64,000 nucleotides of DNA from an uncultured Bacillaceae bacterium (GCA_947497585.1 CANMHG010000001.1:496001-560000), one strand, 5' to 3'. Positions 9,736 through 19,547 are shown, counted from the first letter of the stretch. Numbers and translations: made by a program. Notes: generated from the letters alone by a model not told the origin.

Positions 9736-9797
9736 ATATTGTTTAAAGAGGAACGACAAAGGTAGTGTAACTATATAGAAACCGAAAATTGGTTGAA

Positions 9798-9945
9798 GGA
9801 GTAGTTAAGCCGCTCCTGAAATATACTTCGCTTTCCGCGGGAAGCAGGCAAGCCTCCTCGTGCTTTGCACTGCGGGATCTAGCCATTGCTTTTCATCCCG
9901 CAGGAGTCTACGTATATTTCATCCGCTAAGCTATTACTTTGTACA
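9798..9945 (+). repeat. Palindromic intergenic repeat element of Bacillaceae type
   Basis: About 150 bp, much richer in GC than its surroundings. Two inverted blocks: TGAAATATAC at 9817-9826 pairs with GTATATTTCA at 9912-9921; outside them AGTAGTTAAGC and GCTATTACT pair loosely. The core holds CTTTCCGCGGGAAGC, GCCTCCTCGTGC, TGCACTGCGGGATCT and CCCGCAGGAGTCTACG. These resemble a dispersed repeat I recall from intergenic regions of many Bacillaceae genomes. No protein is encoded, and I saw no second copy in this window. The rest of the dapA-tepA gap (9736-9797, 9946-10083) is AT-rich with nothing I can assign. Confidence 0.7.
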
Positions 9946-10083
9946 AAAAATTAGTTAAACACTTATGTTATGTCCCAGCCTCATTTAATTATTGTATAAA
10001 CCTTTTTAGATTTCTGCTTTAAGAATGAAAATTGCGTTCTCGTTTCATACTACAAGTAACCTTGCTTGAAAGGAGAATGTTAC

Positions 10084-10842
10084 ATGACCGAAAAATACAT
10101 ACAATCTGGTGATCAACCTGGTGGAGATGAAACTGATAAAAACGAAACTAAAGGATCGAGTCTTGTTGAGAAGATTCAACAATTAGGACAAACAAATATA
10201 CCTCAAATGGCAAACGATACAAAAATACATTGCCTAACCATAGTAGGGCAAATCGAAGGCCATATGCAGCTTCCTCCACAGAACAAAACAACTAAATATG
10301 AACATGTAATCCCACAAATAGTTGCAATAGAACAAAATCCTAAAATCGAAGGACTATTAGTCATTTTGAATACAGTGGGTGGAGATGTAGAGGCAGGGTT
10401 AGCCATTTCAGAAATGCTTGCATCCTTATCTAAACCATCAGTATCTATTGTGCTAGGTGGAGGACACTCAATCGGTGTGCCAATTGCGGTATCGTGTTCA
10501 CATTCATTTATTGCCGAAACAGCAACAATGACAATCCATCCCGTTCGATTAACAGGACTAGTAATTGGAGTACCCCAAACTTTCGAATATTTAGATAAGA
10601 TGCAGGAGCGTGTTATAAACTTCGTTACAAAAAACTCCAATATATCGGAGGAAAAGTTTAAAGAATTAATGTTTTCAAAGGGAAATCTAACACGTGATAT
10701 CGGAACAAATGTTGTTGGTGCTGATGCTGTAAAATATGGTTTGATAGATGAAGTAGGTGGAGTTGGTCAAGCCATTAAAAAGCTAAATGAGTTAATAGAA
10801 GAGCGAAATAAATTAAGTGGAAGCGAGCAGATGTTACAATGA
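10084..10842 (+). CDS. tepA: TepA, ClpP-like translocation-enhancing protease
   Basis: 252-aa ClpP/crotonase-fold serine peptidase of the TepA (YmfB) family; in B. subtilis it is reported to assist protein export, perhaps by clearing signal peptides, and to act during sporulation. The nucleophile is probably Ser129 in [11 protein letters not shown], with the oxyanion-loop motif [10 protein letters not shown] near residues 96-105 and a His in TIHPVRL. The ATG at 10084 follows AAAGGAGA; the TTG at 10066 in the same frame lies before the ribosome site. The N-terminal 30 residues are polar and poorly conserved. Its stop overlaps the ylzJ start (ATGA). Confidence 0.92.
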   Translation: MTEKYIQSGDQPGGDETDKNETKGSSLVEKIQQLGQTNIPQMANDTKIHCLTIVGQIEGHMQLPPQNKTTKYEHVIPQIVAIEQNPKIEGLLVILNTVGGDVEAGLAISEMLASLSKPSVSIVLGGGHSIGVPIAVSCSHSFIAETATMTIHPVRLTGLVIGVPQTFEYLDKMQERVINFVTKNSNISEEKFKELMFSKGNLTRDIGTNVVGADAVKYGLIDEVGGVGQAIKKLNELIEERNKLSGSEQMLQ

Positions 10843-11057
10843 TTCTCTACACCATGATGCCTGAGGAGCTAGTTTTTCCTATAAATGAAAATGACTTCGG
10901 TAAGCAAAGATATGTCGAACTTAATGGTGTTTCGATGCTCGTAAATGAACTTAGCCCACAGTGTTGTGAAATCGTTAGAATTGTAAGTACGGATCCACAA
11001 CACTATCTAGATGCTCAGTATTCACCAGGACAACGATTGATGATTTCTTTTTCTTAA
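10839..11057 (+). CDS. ylzJ: YlzJ-like protein
   Basis: 72-aa conserved Bacillus protein of unknown function. It begins [14 protein letters not shown] and ends with PGQRLMIS, the pattern of YlzJ, which lies between tepA and spoIIIE in B. subtilis. The start codon overlaps the tepA stop by the ATGA arrangement, so translation is coupled. No transmembrane segment or catalytic motif is visible. Confidence 0.82.
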   Translation: MILYTMMPEELVFPINENDFGKQRYVELNGVSMLVNELSPQCCEIVRIVSTDPQHYLDAQYSPGQRLMISFS

Positions 11058-11129
11058 GTATTGAAAAAGAGAGTCGGGTATGCCACATGACAGAAAAATA
11101 TGTGATATAATTTAATATGCAATCCTAAT

Positions 11130-11160
11130 AGCAGCCACGTAAGCATGGGCTGCTTTTCTT
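11130..11160 (+). terminator. Rho-independent terminator after ylzJ
   Basis: 7-bp stem AGCAGCC/GGCTGCT with an 11-nt loop and a T-rich tail; separates tepA-ylzJ from spoIIIE. Confidence 0.8.
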
Positions 11161-11200
11161 TATACTAGGCTTGTCCTATTTATTATCCGGTGGGGTGTCT

Positions 11201-13534
11201 ATGGCGAAACAAAAAAGACGTACAAAGAACAAAACTGAATGGAAAAAAACCTTTAAGTTTGAATTGTTAGGTTTAACACTATTAGCTTTAACCTGCATTG
11301 GAATTGCCAATCTAGGAGTCGTAGGAAATACGATTGTTGCCTTGTTTCGATTTTTTACTGGCGAATGGTTTATGCTTTGTTTACTAGGCCTTTTACTATT
11401 ATCTTTTTATATTATCTGGAAACGAACTTGGCCATACTTTTTTACCAGACCCTTAATCGGTACATATTTAATAACGATATCCATTTTGCTGCTGAGTCAC
11501 GTAACACTATTTAAGCTATTATCTAATGAAGGTGCCTTTGCAAAACCAAGTGTTATTTTGAATACCTGGGAGTTATATTGGTTGGAACAAGCAGGTCAAA
11601 TCAGTTCTTCTGATTTAGGTGGAGGGATGATAGGAGCCGTTGTTTTCGCTGCCTCTTACTTCTTATTCGATGAGCCTGGAACAAAGATCATAGCCGTTTT
11701 ACTAATTGTTTGCGGGGTTATTTTAGTAACGGGAAAATCACTTAATGAAACACTAATTAAATTTCTTAGACCAATTGTATCCTTTGTTAAAGGGCAATGG
11801 AATGCCTTTACTGAAGATGTTAAAGAATGGTCAATTAATTTAAAGAATAAGAAAAAGTCATCAAAAAGTGCAAAGAAGAAAACACCGAAAAAAGCAACGC
11901 CTCAAACAAATATAATTGATGAAGAAAATGAGCTAGAAGAAATCATTGAAGTTGAGGTTGGCGAGCCAGCACAGCCACCTATCATATCAAATTTTGCGGA
12001 TCGAGCATATGAACCAAAAACAAACAATGCGGAACCTAAAAAAACAATAGCTGAAGAGGTGGTTGATGAGAAAGTTCCACCTATTACTTTTACTGAAGTA
12101 GAAAATGTGGATTATGAATTACCTCCTATTCATCTATTAAATGCCCCTAAGCCTACTGACCAGAGTTCTGAGCATGAGAACATCTATGCGAATGCTAGAA
12201 AACTAGAAAGAACGTTCCAAAGTTTTGGAGTAAAAGCAAAAGTGACAAAGGTGCATTTAGGACCAGCTGTAACAAAGTACGAGGTATACCCGGACGTAGG
12301 TGTGAAAGTAAGTAAGATTGTAAACCTTAATGACGATCTAGCACTTGCGTTAGCTGCAAAAGATATCCGTATAGAGGCACCAATTCCTGGAAAATCAGCT
12401 GTCGGTATTGAGGTTCCAAACTCAGAAGTTGCAACTGTATCGCTCCGTGAAGTTCTAGAGGCAAAGGAAAATGATAAACCTGATGCTAAGCTTCTTATTG
12501 GACTAGGAAGAGATATCTCAGGTGACGCAGTGTTAGCAGAATTAAATAGGATGCCACACTTACTTGTTGCAGGTGCAACAGGAAGTGGTAAAAGTGTATG
12601 TATAAACGGTATAATTACTAGTATCCTAATGAGAGCAAAACCTCATGAAGTAAAAATGATGATGATTGATCCTAAGATGGTAGAATTAAATGTATACAAT
12701 GGGATACCACATTTACTTGCACCTGTCGTAACAGACCCCAAAAAGGCGTCTCAAGCATTAAAGAAAGTTGTAAATGAAATGGAAAGAAGATATGAGCTTT
12801 TTTCACATACAGGTACAAGAAACATAGAAGGCTATAATGATTATATCAAGAGATATAATGATGGAGAAGAAGCGAAGCAACCTTCACTACCTTATATTGT
12901 CGTTATAGTGGACGAGCTTGCAGATTTAATGATGGTCGCTTCTTCAGATGTTGAGGATTCAATTACCCGTCTGGCACAAATGGCTAGGGCTGCAGGTATT
13001 CATTTAATTATCGCAACCCAAAGGCCTTCAGTGGATGTAATAACAGGTGTAATTAAAGCGAATATCCCATCGAGAATAGCCTTTAGTGTTTCCTCTCAAA
13101 CGGATTCTAGAACGATTTTAGACATGGGTGGAGCAGAAAAGCTGCTTGGAAGAGGAGATATGTTATTCCTCCCTGTTGGGGCAAATAAGCCTGTTCGTGT
13201 TCAAGGAGCCTTTTTATCTGATGATGAGGTTGAGGAAGTGGTAGACTTTGTTATCTCACAGCAAAAGGCTCAGTATCAGCAGGATATGATTCCGCAAGAA
13301 GTATCAGAGGTTACCGAAGATGTAGAGGATGATTTATATGATGAGGCTGTCCAACTAATTCTTGAAATGCAGACCGCATCAGTATCCATGCTCCAAAGGC
13401 GTTTTAGAATTGGATATACAAGAGCTGCAAGGCTTATTGATGCGATGGAAGCTAGAGGTGTGGTAGGCCCTTATGAAGGTAGTAAACCAAGGGCAGTTCT
13501 TATAACAGCTTCAAAGGAAGAACTTGGTAGTTAG
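11201..13534 (+). CDS. spoIIIE: DNA translocase SpoIIIE (FtsK family)
   Basis: 777-aa septal ATPase that pumps the chromosome into the forespore. The N-terminus is basic, followed by several membrane segments within about residues 20-190, a Lys- and acid-rich linker to about 310, then the motor: Walker A GATGSGKS at 458-465, Walker [11 protein letters not shown] and the [10 protein letters not shown] region. The C-terminal winged-helix gamma domain ([21 protein letters not shown]) would read the SRS orientation sequence. Motor and gamma regions are close to B. subtilis SpoIIIE while the linker diverges. The ATG at 11201 is preceded by GGTGGGGTG; the in-frame start at 11171 lies upstream of that site. 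Confidence 0.97.
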   Translation: MAKQKRRTKNKTEWKKTFKFELLGLTLLALTCIGIANLGVVGNTIVALFRFFTGEWFMLCLLGLLLLSFYIIWKRTWPYFFTRPLIGTYLITISILLLSHVTLFKLLSNEGAFAKPSVILNTWELYWLEQAGQISSSDLGGGMIGAVVFAASYFLFDEPGTKIIAVLLIVCGVILVTGKSLNETLIKFLRPIVSFVKGQWNAFTEDVKEWSINLKNKKKSSKSAKKKTPKKATPQTNIIDEENELEEIIEVEVGEPAQPPIISNFADRAYEPKTNNAEPKKTIAEEVVDEKVPPITFTEVENVDYELPPIHLLNAPKPTDQSSEHENIYANARKLERTFQSFGVKAKVTKVHLGPAVTKYEVYPDVGVKVSKIVNLNDDLALALAAKDIRIEAPIPGKSAVGIEVPNSEVATVSLREVLEAKENDKPDAKLLIGLGRDISGDAVLAELNRMPHLLVAGATGSGKSVCINGIITSILMRAKPHEVKMMMIDPKMVELNVYNGIPHLLAPVVTDPKKASQALKKVVNEMERRYELFSHTGTRNIEGYNDYIKRYNDGEEAKQPSLPYIVVIVDELADLMMVASSDVEDSITRLAQMARAAGIHLIIATQRPSVDVITGVIKANIPSRIAFSVSSQTDSRTILDMGGAEKLLGRGDMLFLPVGANKPVRVQGAFLSDDEVEEVVDFVISQQKAQYQQDMIPQEVSEVTEDVEDDLYDEAVQLILEMQTASVSMLQRRFRIGYTRAARLIDAMEARGVVGPYEGSKPRAVLITASKEELGS

Positions 13535-13562
13535 AAGTAAGGGTTCGCCCCTTACTTTTTTT
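13535..13562 (+). terminator. Rho-independent terminator after spoIIIE
   Basis: 9-bp stem AAGTAAGGG/CCCTTACTT with a 4-nt loop, then seven T. Confidence 0.9.
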
Positions 13563-13598
13563 GATATTATGAAAACTTTAAGGATAACCCTTTCAAAT

Positions 13599-13660
13599 TT
13601 CGACAATAATTTTATTTCCTTATTTATTTCTTGGGTAAAAAGTGGTATAGTATTGTCGAT
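13599..13660 (+). promoter_or_regulatory. Possible ymfC promoter with Spo0A-like boxes
   Basis: An extended -10 element (TG, one base, TATAGT at 13646-13651) without a good -35. TTCGACAA, an exact Spo0A box on the minus strand, is at 13599-13606 and TTGTCGAT (7 of 8) at 13653-13660, next to the predicted start point. Regulation by Spo0A is inference. Confidence 0.35.
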
Positions 13661-13746
13661 TGAGTACTGCTTGTCTAACGTCCGACATCTATTTTGGTTG
13701 AATTGTTCAGAGGGTTGTAGTTATACCTTTCTTTGGGGGTTAAGTC

Positions 13747-14472
13747 GTGTCTATTAAAACTGATGCTCGTCATTTGTATTTACAAGTGATTGATAAAATA
13801 AAAAAAGATATAGAAATTGGGAACTACAAAGAAAAAGAAAAGTTGCCATCAGAATTCTTGTTAGCTAAGCAGCTTGGTGTAAGTCGCGCAACGCTAAGAG
13901 AAGCACTAAGAATACTTGAGGAAGAAAATGTTGTTATTAGAAGGCACGGAGTAGGAACGTTTGTAAGTAGTAGGCCTTTATTCTCTTCAGGAATTGAGCA
14001 GTTAAATACGGTTACGGATATGATTATCGATGCTGGTATGAAGCCTGGGACGATCTTCTTAACATCCATGACACAGACTGCTACCGAAGAAGATATAAAG
14101 CGGTTTCAATGCACTGAAGAAGACGAGTTTGTTTTAATGGAGCGGGTACGAACAGCTAATGGTGACCCTGTAATATATTGCATTGATAAGATACCCAGTA
14201 ATATTATGAATACTGATTTTTCACATCAAGAGGAATCTTTATTAGATTTTATACATAAGAAGACTGGTAAACATATATCCTATGCGGTTACTCATATTGA
14301 ACCACTCGGATACCACGAGAAAATTTCTCCGATTTTGGAGTGTGATCCTGAAACTGCATTATTGGTTCTTAAGCAGATGCACTATGATGAAAATGATGAA
14401 GCAATCCTTTATTCAATCAACTATTTTAAAGCTGATAAATTTGATTTTTATGTTGTTAGAAAAAGAATTTAA
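13747..14472 (+). CDS. ymfC: GntR/HutC family transcriptional regulator YmfC
   Basis: 241-aa repressor-type protein: N-terminal winged helix of the GntR type ([28 protein letters not shown] is the helix-turn-helix, about residues 31-58; RRHGVGTFV the wing) and a C-terminal UTRA ligand-binding domain from about residue 85. The start is GTG; the family begins with the same residues ([14 protein letters not shown]). The ribosome site TTTGGGGG is only moderate. It lies directly before the nucleoside importer and may regulate it, which is inference; the ligand is unknown. Confidence 0.9.
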   Translation: MSIKTDARHLYLQVIDKIKKDIEIGNYKEKEKLPSEFLLAKQLGVSRATLREALRILEEENVVIRRHGVGTFVSSRPLFSSGIEQLNTVTDMIIDAGMKPGTIFLTSMTQTATEEDIKRFQCTEEDEFVLMERVRTANGDPVIYCIDKIPSNIMNTDFSHQEESLLDFIHKKTGKHISYAVTHIEPLGYHEKISPILECDPETALLVLKQMHYDENDEAILYSINYFKADKFDFYVVRKRI

Positions 14473-14584
14473 TATTTTTTAAAATTATTGAGCATTTTAT
14501 TTAAGGAGGTGAGGTTTTCTTCGTTCGTTGCACTTTTATTTGACTAGCAAGGTCAAGTTTTTACTTTTGAACTATTGATTTTAA

Positions 14585-14599
14585 AATTTTTATTAAATT
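14585..14599 (+). promoter_or_regulatory. CodY-like box before nupN
   Basis: AATTTTTATTAAATT, 12 of 15 matches to the CodY consensus AATTTTCWGAAAATT, directly upstream of the nupN ribosome site. A weaker version (11 of 15) is at 14472-14486. B. subtilis nupN is, as I recall, CodY-repressed. Confidence 0.45.
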
Positions 14600-14611
14600 G
14601 GGGGTACAATT

Positions 14612-15682
14612 ATGAAAAAAGGTTTAATAGTCTTACTTACATTAGCTTTAGTTAGCTTTCTAGCGGCTTGCGGTGGTGGCAGCGGAGCTAACGATGGACT
14701 AAAAGTCGGAATGGTTACAGACGCTGGTACTATTGATGACAAATCATTTAACCAAGGTACATGGGAAGGAATTCTTCAAGCTAAAGAAGAGTTAAAAATT
14801 CAAGAAAAATATCTTAAGCCAGCTGGAACAACTGAGGCTGACTACTTAAAAGAAATCGGTAACCTTTATGATGCAGGGTACAAGTTCATCGTTACTCCTG
14901 GTTTCAAATTCGAAACGGCCGTATTCCAAGCACAATCTAGATATGAAGATGCTAAATTCGTAATTATTGATGGTGCACCACACTCTGGAGATTATAATCC
15001 TGTTGTAAATGATAACACAGTATCAGTATTCTTTACGGAACATGAGTCAGGATTCTTAGCTGGTGTTGCTACTGCGCTTGAACTTAAAGAAGGTGAAGCT
15101 GGTTTCATCGGTGGTATGGAAATTCCAGCTGTACAAAAATTTAACTGGGGCTTCCAACAAGGTGTTCAATATGCAAATGAGAACTTAGGCACAAACATTA
15201 ATATTAAAGCTGAAAACGTTTTATACCAAGGTTCGTTTGATAACGTTGCAGCTGGTGGACAAATTGCGGCTCAAATGTTCGACCGTGGTGTAAACGTAAT
15301 CTTTACTGCTGCAGGTGGAGTTGGAGTAGGAGCTATCAACGAAGCTAAAAACCGCGCATTAGGTGGAGAACAAGTTTGGATCGTTGGTGTAGACGTTGAC
15401 CAATATGCTGATGGAATTTATGAAGGCGATAAATCAATCATTTTAACTTCTGCAATGAAAAAGTTAGACCAAGTTGCTTTCGACATGGTTAAAGCTGAAA
15501 TTGATGGAGAATTCCCTGGTGGAGAAACACTAACTTTTGACGTAACAAATAACGGTGTTGGAATTCCAGAAGAAAATCCAAACTTAAGTGAAGACACAGT
15601 AACTCAGGTTAAAGATGTTTTAGAAAAAATTAAATCTGGTGATATCACTGTCTCCGCTGAACAAGGAAATTTATTGAAGTAA
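14612..15682 (+). CDS. nupN: BmpA-family nucleoside-binding lipoprotein
   Basis: 356-aa extracytoplasmic binding protein of a nucleoside ABC importer. The signal peptide ends in a lipobox with Cys20 (SFLAAC), so the mature protein is lipid-anchored. The periplasmic-binding fold of the BmpA/PnrA family is recognisable from KVGMVTDAGTIDDKSFNQG, VIIDGAP and WIVGVDVDQY. The adjoining ATPase and two permeases match the B. subtilis guanosine importer NupNOPQ; guanosine as the main substrate is inferred. It is followed by a perfect 14-bp hairpin, the usual arrangement for making more binding protein than membrane parts. Confidence 0.92.
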   Translation: MKKGLIVLLTLALVSFLAACGGGSGANDGLKVGMVTDAGTIDDKSFNQGTWEGILQAKEELKIQEKYLKPAGTTEADYLKEIGNLYDAGYKFIVTPGFKFETAVFQAQSRYEDAKFVIIDGAPHSGDYNPVVNDNTVSVFFTEHESGFLAGVATALELKEGEAGFIGGMEIPAVQKFNWGFQQGVQYANENLGTNINIKAENVLYQGSFDNVAAGGQIAAQMFDRGVNVIFTAAGGVGVGAINEAKNRALGGEQVWIVGVDVDQYADGIYEGDKSIILTSAMKKLDQVAFDMVKAEIDGEFPGGETLTFDVTNNGVGIPEENPNLSEDTVTQVKDVLEKIKSGDITVSAEQGNLLK

Positions 15683-15693
15683 AACGAGTGTAG

Positions 15694-15725
15694 ACAAAAG
15701 AGACGGTTTCTACCGTCTCTTTTGT
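15694..15725 (+). terminator. Hairpin between nupN and nupO, partial terminator or mRNA stabiliser
   Basis: Perfect 14-bp stem (left arm ACAAAAGAGACGGT) with a 4-nt TTCT loop. There is no T run after the stem; the U-rich part is inside the right arm. It probably protects the nupN 3' end and reduces read-through. Confidence 0.7.
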
Positions 15726-15788
15726 AATATTGGATAGACAAAATTTTACTTTAATAGGAATTTACTTTTGAAAAAGGTGAGTGCTACG

Positions 15789-17315
15789 ATGGATTATGTT
15801 GTTGAGATGCTAAATATCCGTAAGGAATTCCCTGGGATTGTTGCGAACGATAATATCACCCTAACATTAAGAAAAGGTGAAATTCATGCATTATTAGGTG
15901 AAAATGGTGCTGGAAAATCTACTTTAATGGGTGTTCTGTTTGGTATGTATCAACCAGAGCAGGGAGTAGTAAAGGTAAATGGTAGTGAAGTTCGTATCAC
16001 CAGCCCCAATGTCGCTAACCGATTAGGAATTGGAATGGTTCATCAGCATTTTAAGTTGGTTGAGAACTTTACTGTAACTGAAAATATTATTTTAGGTAGT
16101 GAACCGTTAAAAGGCGGACTTGTACTTAATATTGATATGGCTGCAAAAAGAATTGAAGAGTTATCTAAGCATTATGGTTTAAATGTAGATCCTCATGCAA
16201 AAATTCAAGATATTTCTGTTGGAATGCAACAAAGGGTAGAGATAATTAAAATGCTCTATCGTGAAGCTGATGTTCTTATCCTGGATGAGCCTACAGCCGT
16301 ACTAACCCCAAATGAAATTGAAGAGTTAATGAATATCATGCGCAACCTCATTAAAGAAGGTAAGTCCATTATTATCATTACCCATAAATTAAAGGAAATC
16401 AAAGCGGTTGCAGACCGTTGTACTGTTATTAGACGTGGCAAAGGAATTGGTACAGTAAATGTACCTGAAACAAGTGAAGCAGCACTTGCAGAGATGATGG
16501 TAGGAAGACATGTATCTTTTAAAGTTGAGAAAGAAGAGAGCAAGCCAGGAGAGGTTGTTCTTGAAATAGATTCTTTATATGTTAAGAATGCTCGGAAAGT
16601 AATGGGTCTTAAAAACTTTTCGCTTGAAGTAAGAGCTGGTGAAATTGTTGGTATAGCAGGTGTGGAAGGGAATGGACAGTCTGACTTAGTTGAAGGAATT
16701 ACGGGTCTTAGGAAAGTAGAATCAGGAAAGATTCTTTTAAACGGTGAAGACATTACAAATATTCCTATACGTCAAAGAATTAACAAAGGGATTGGACATA
16801 TTCCAGAGGATAGACAAAAACGAGGGTTGGTATTGGATTATACACTTCAATCAAATATGGTACTAGAAGTATATAATAAACCACCTTTTTCAAAATTTGG
16901 ATTGTTGAATGAAAACGCTATGAAAGAGTATGCGAAGAAAATCCTTGAAAACTTTGATGTTCGTTCAGGAGAGGGAGCAGTTTCTATTGCCCGAACCTTA
17001 TCTGGAGGAAATCAACAAAAAGCAATTATCGGAAGAGAATTAGAGCTTGATCCAAACTTATTAATTGCCGTTCAACCTACACGTGGATTAGACGTTGGTT
17101 CGATTGAATATATTCATAAGCGCTTAATTGAGCATCGCGATAATGGTAAGGCCGTACTCTTAATATCATTAGAACTTGATGAAGTTCTTCAACTATCAGA
17201 CCGAATTGCCATTGTAAATAATGGTGAGCTTGTCGGTATAGTGAATGCTTCTGAAACAGATGAAAATGAAGTAGGTTTAATGATGGCTGGAGTAAGTAAG
17301 GAGAGAAGTATATGA
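15789..17315 (+). CDS. nupO: Nucleoside ABC transporter, double ATP-binding subunit
   Basis: 508-aa protein with two fused ATPase domains, as in sugar and nucleoside importers. The first has Walker A GENGAGKST at residues 38-46, signature ISVGMQQ and Walker B LILDEPTAVLT. The second has a degenerate Walker A (GVEGNGQSD), signature LSGGNQQK and an altered Walker B (IAVQPTRGLD), normal for this family, in which one site is impaired. The ATG at 15789 follows AAGGTGAG by seven bases; the TTG at 15768 is upstream of that site. The stop overlaps the nupP start (ATGA). Confidence 0.94.
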   Translation: MDYVVEMLNIRKEFPGIVANDNITLTLRKGEIHALLGENGAGKSTLMGVLFGMYQPEQGVVKVNGSEVRITSPNVANRLGIGMVHQHFKLVENFTVTENIILGSEPLKGGLVLNIDMAAKRIEELSKHYGLNVDPHAKIQDISVGMQQRVEIIKMLYREADVLILDEPTAVLTPNEIEELMNIMRNLIKEGKSIIIITHKLKEIKAVADRCTVIRRGKGIGTVNVPETSEAALAEMMVGRHVSFKVEKEESKPGEVVLEIDSLYVKNARKVMGLKNFSLEVRAGEIVGIAGVEGNGQSDLVEGITGLRKVESGKILLNGEDITNIPIRQRINKGIGHIPEDRQKRGLVLDYTLQSNMVLEVYNKPPFSKFGLLNENAMKEYAKKILENFDVRSGEGAVSIARTLSGGNQQKAIIGRELELDPNLLIAVQPTRGLDVGSIEYIHKRLIEHRDNGKAVLLISLELDEVLQLSDRIAIVNNGELVGIVNASETDENEVGLMMAGVSKERSI

Positions 17316-18391
17316 GACACACTATAATTTCACTCGTTGCCGTTTTGTTAGGTCTCCTAGCCGGTGCTATCCTTATGTTAGTTATAGGAAGTAACCCAAT
17401 TGAAGGATACATGTACCTTTTTCAAGGCGGCTTAAGAAACATAGAACGAATTGGAAATACACTCGCAACTGCAACACCTTTAATCTTTACTGGATTATCG
17501 GTTGCTTTTGCATTTAGAACAGGATTATTTAATATTGGTGCATCTGGTCAAATGTTAATCGGTGGATTATTTGCAACTGCTATTGGATTAAGTTTAGATT
17601 TATCTAGACCCTTATTACTATTAGTAATGATCATAGTAGGATTTTTAGGTGGAGCTCTTTGGGCTTTTGTTCCAGGCTTACTTAAGGCTAAATTTAATGT
17701 TCATGAAGTTGTATCCACAATCATGATGAACTGGATTGCGTATTGGACTGTATATTACGTAATTCCAGGCTACTTTAAGGGTGAATTCCTTGAGACTGAA
17801 TCCCGTAAACTATCGGCAGACGCAACATTACAAGTTCCATTTTTATCTAATATGTTTGGCGGTTCATATGTGAATTTAGGGCTTTTCCTAGCTGTTATCG
17901 CAGTTATTGTTATTGGATTTATTATTAATAAAACTACGTTAGGCTTCGAGTTAAAGGCAGTTGGTTTTAACAGACATGCAGCAGAATATGCAGGTATGAA
18001 AGTTAACCGAAATATCATCTTGTCAATGGTAATATCAGGTGGATTAGCAGGACTTGGTGGAGTTGCGTTGTATACAGGTAATGCAACAAGTATGCAAATA
18101 GGTATCTTACCAACTCAGGGCTATGATGGAATTGCAGTGGCTTTACTTGGAGCGAATGCTCCTATTGGGGTATTCTTTGCAGCACTTTTCTTTGGAATTT
18201 TGTATTCAGGTACTGGTTTTATGAATGCTATGATTGACATTCCACCGGAAATTGCGAATACAATTATTGCTATTATTATCTATTTTGCTGCTACCAGTGT
18301 CTTAATTGAGCGTTTAATTAAAAAGTTCTCTGGTCGCCGTTCAAATAAAGAAAACATCAATGGACCTGTTGCTAAGAAGGAGGAATCCTAA
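17312..18391 (+). CDS. nupP: Nucleoside ABC transporter permease NupP
   Basis: 359-aa BPD_transp_2 type permease with about nine to ten hydrophobic segments. TATPLIFTGLSVAFAFRTGLFNIGASGQM is characteristic of this family (shown here only to identify the first conserved segment by its parts FTGLSVAFA and FNIGASGQ). It pairs with NupQ to form the channel and is energised by NupO. Translation is coupled to nupO through the overlapping ATGA. The C-terminus is short and polar (RRSNKENINGPVAKKEES). Confidence 0.92.
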   Translation: MRHTIISLVAVLLGLLAGAILMLVIGSNPIEGYMYLFQGGLRNIERIGNTLATATPLIFTGLSVAFAFRTGLFNIGASGQMLIGGLFATAIGLSLDLSRPLLLLVMIIVGFLGGALWAFVPGLLKAKFNVHEVVSTIMMNWIAYWTVYYVIPGYFKGEFLETESRKLSADATLQVPFLSNMFGGSYVNLGLFLAVIAVIVIGFIINKTTLGFELKAVGFNRHAAEYAGMKVNRNIILSMVISGGLAGLGGVALYTGNATSMQIGILPTQGYDGIAVALLGANAPIGVFFAALFFGILYSGTGFMNAMIDIPPEIANTIIAIIIYFAATSVLIERLIKKFSGRRSNKENINGPVAKKEES

Positions 18392-18392
18392 A

Positions 18393-19355
18393 ATGTGGAC
18401 GGTAATACAACAAATTTTTCCTTATGCAATTATATTTACGATCCCTCTTCTTATTACTGCATTAGGTGGTCTATTTAGTGAACGAAGCGGAGTCGTCAAT
18501 ATCGCTCTTGAAGGATTAATGGTAATAGGTGCATTCTCTGGTGCTTTAACCATTTACTTTTTACAGGGCAGTATGCCAAATAGTTGGGCTTTATGGATTG
18601 GCTTATTAGTAGCCGCACTGGTAGGTATGTTATTTTCAGTCCTACACGCTTTTGCAAGTATCAATTTAAGTGCTAATCAAATTATTAGTGGTACGGCAAT
18701 TAATATGATTGCAACTGCATTAACTGTATTTTTAGCAAGAAACATTACAGGTAGTGGGAATGTTAGGATAACGACTGGTTTCTTACCAAAAGATGCTACA
18801 ATTTTTGGTATTAATCTTTCAAACATACCTATCTTAGGTGATTTGTTTTTTTCAAAGAGCGTTCCTACAACTTGGTTTGTTTTAGCAGTACTGTTAATAA
18901 GTACATTTGTTTTATATAAAACTAAGTTCGGCCTGCGTTTACGTTCATGTGGAGAATTCCCACAAGCAGCTGAGGCGGCTGGTATAAATGTAAGACGTGT
19001 AAGATACAGTGGTGTATTAATTTCTGGTGCTTTTGCTGGCCTAGGTGGTGGACTAATCATTGTTACTTATGCCGGAGAATTCACTGGAACTGTTTCCGGT
19101 TTAGGATTCTTAGCATTGGCTGCCCTGATCTTTGGACAATGGAAGCCGTTAGGGGTTTTAGCAGCAACGTTATTCTTTGGACTTGCAAGTACGATTGCAA
19201 ATGTGTCACAGGTAATTCCTGAATTGGCTGTGTTCCCGCCAATTATCTTAAAGATTTTCCCGTATGTAGTGACATTGATTGCATTAGTGCTTTTCTCTAA
19301 ATCTTCTCAAGCACCAAAAGCAGCTGGAGAACCCTTTGACTCAGGTAAACGATAA
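18393..19355 (+). CDS. nupQ: Nucleoside ABC transporter permease NupQ
   Basis: 320-aa permease of the same family as NupP (TALGGLFSERSGVVNIALEG near the N-terminus, GVLISGAFAGLGGGLI in the middle). The ATG at 18393 follows AAGGAGGAA inside the last codons of nupP, one base after the nupP stop; the in-frame ATG at 18360 overlaps nupP by 30 bases and has no ribosome site. It is the last gene of the importer operon and is followed by a strong terminator. Confidence 0.93.
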   Translation: MWTVIQQIFPYAIIFTIPLLITALGGLFSERSGVVNIALEGLMVIGAFSGALTIYFLQGSMPNSWALWIGLLVAALVGMLFSVLHAFASINLSANQIISGTAINMIATALTVFLARNITGSGNVRITTGFLPKDATIFGINLSNIPILGDLFFSKSVPTTWFVLAVLLISTFVLYKTKFGLRLRSCGEFPQAAEAAGINVRRVRYSGVLISGAFAGLGGGLIIVTYAGEFTGTVSGLGFLALAALIFGQWKPLGVLAATLFFGLASTIANVSQVIPELAVFPPIILKIFPYVVTLIALVLFSKSSQAPKAAGEPFDSGKR

Positions 19356-19372
19356 AAATATTATGTAAACTT

Positions 19373-19406
19373 AAAAAAGAGATGACAATAGTCATCTCTT
19401 TTTTAA
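19373..19406 (+). terminator. Rho-independent terminator after nupQ
   Basis: 13-bp stem around AGAGATGAC/GTCATCTCT with a 4-nt loop and six T. Confidence 0.92.
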
Positions 19407-19547
19407 ATACCCCTAATACTTGAAAATATTGCTAATTTAAGGTTATATTGTTTTTAAGATTAAATCGTGCAACTTAGTTGAAAACTAGTATGAGACCTAA
19501 TTATTAAGGTGTATGTTTATTGATTCCGTTAAAGGAGGAATTCGGAG

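Noticed and set aside
10203..10640. 145-codon minus-strand ORF inside tepA
   Set aside because: Antisense shadow of TepA, a well-matched gene in the other strand.
13524..13757. 77-codon ORF covering the spoIIIE terminator and the ymfC promoter region
   Set aside because: It crosses a strong terminator, has no ribosome site or family resemblance, and overlaps ymfC; probably chance.
16256..16753. 165-codon minus-strand ORF inside nupO
   Set aside because: Antisense frame in a clear ABC ATPase gene.
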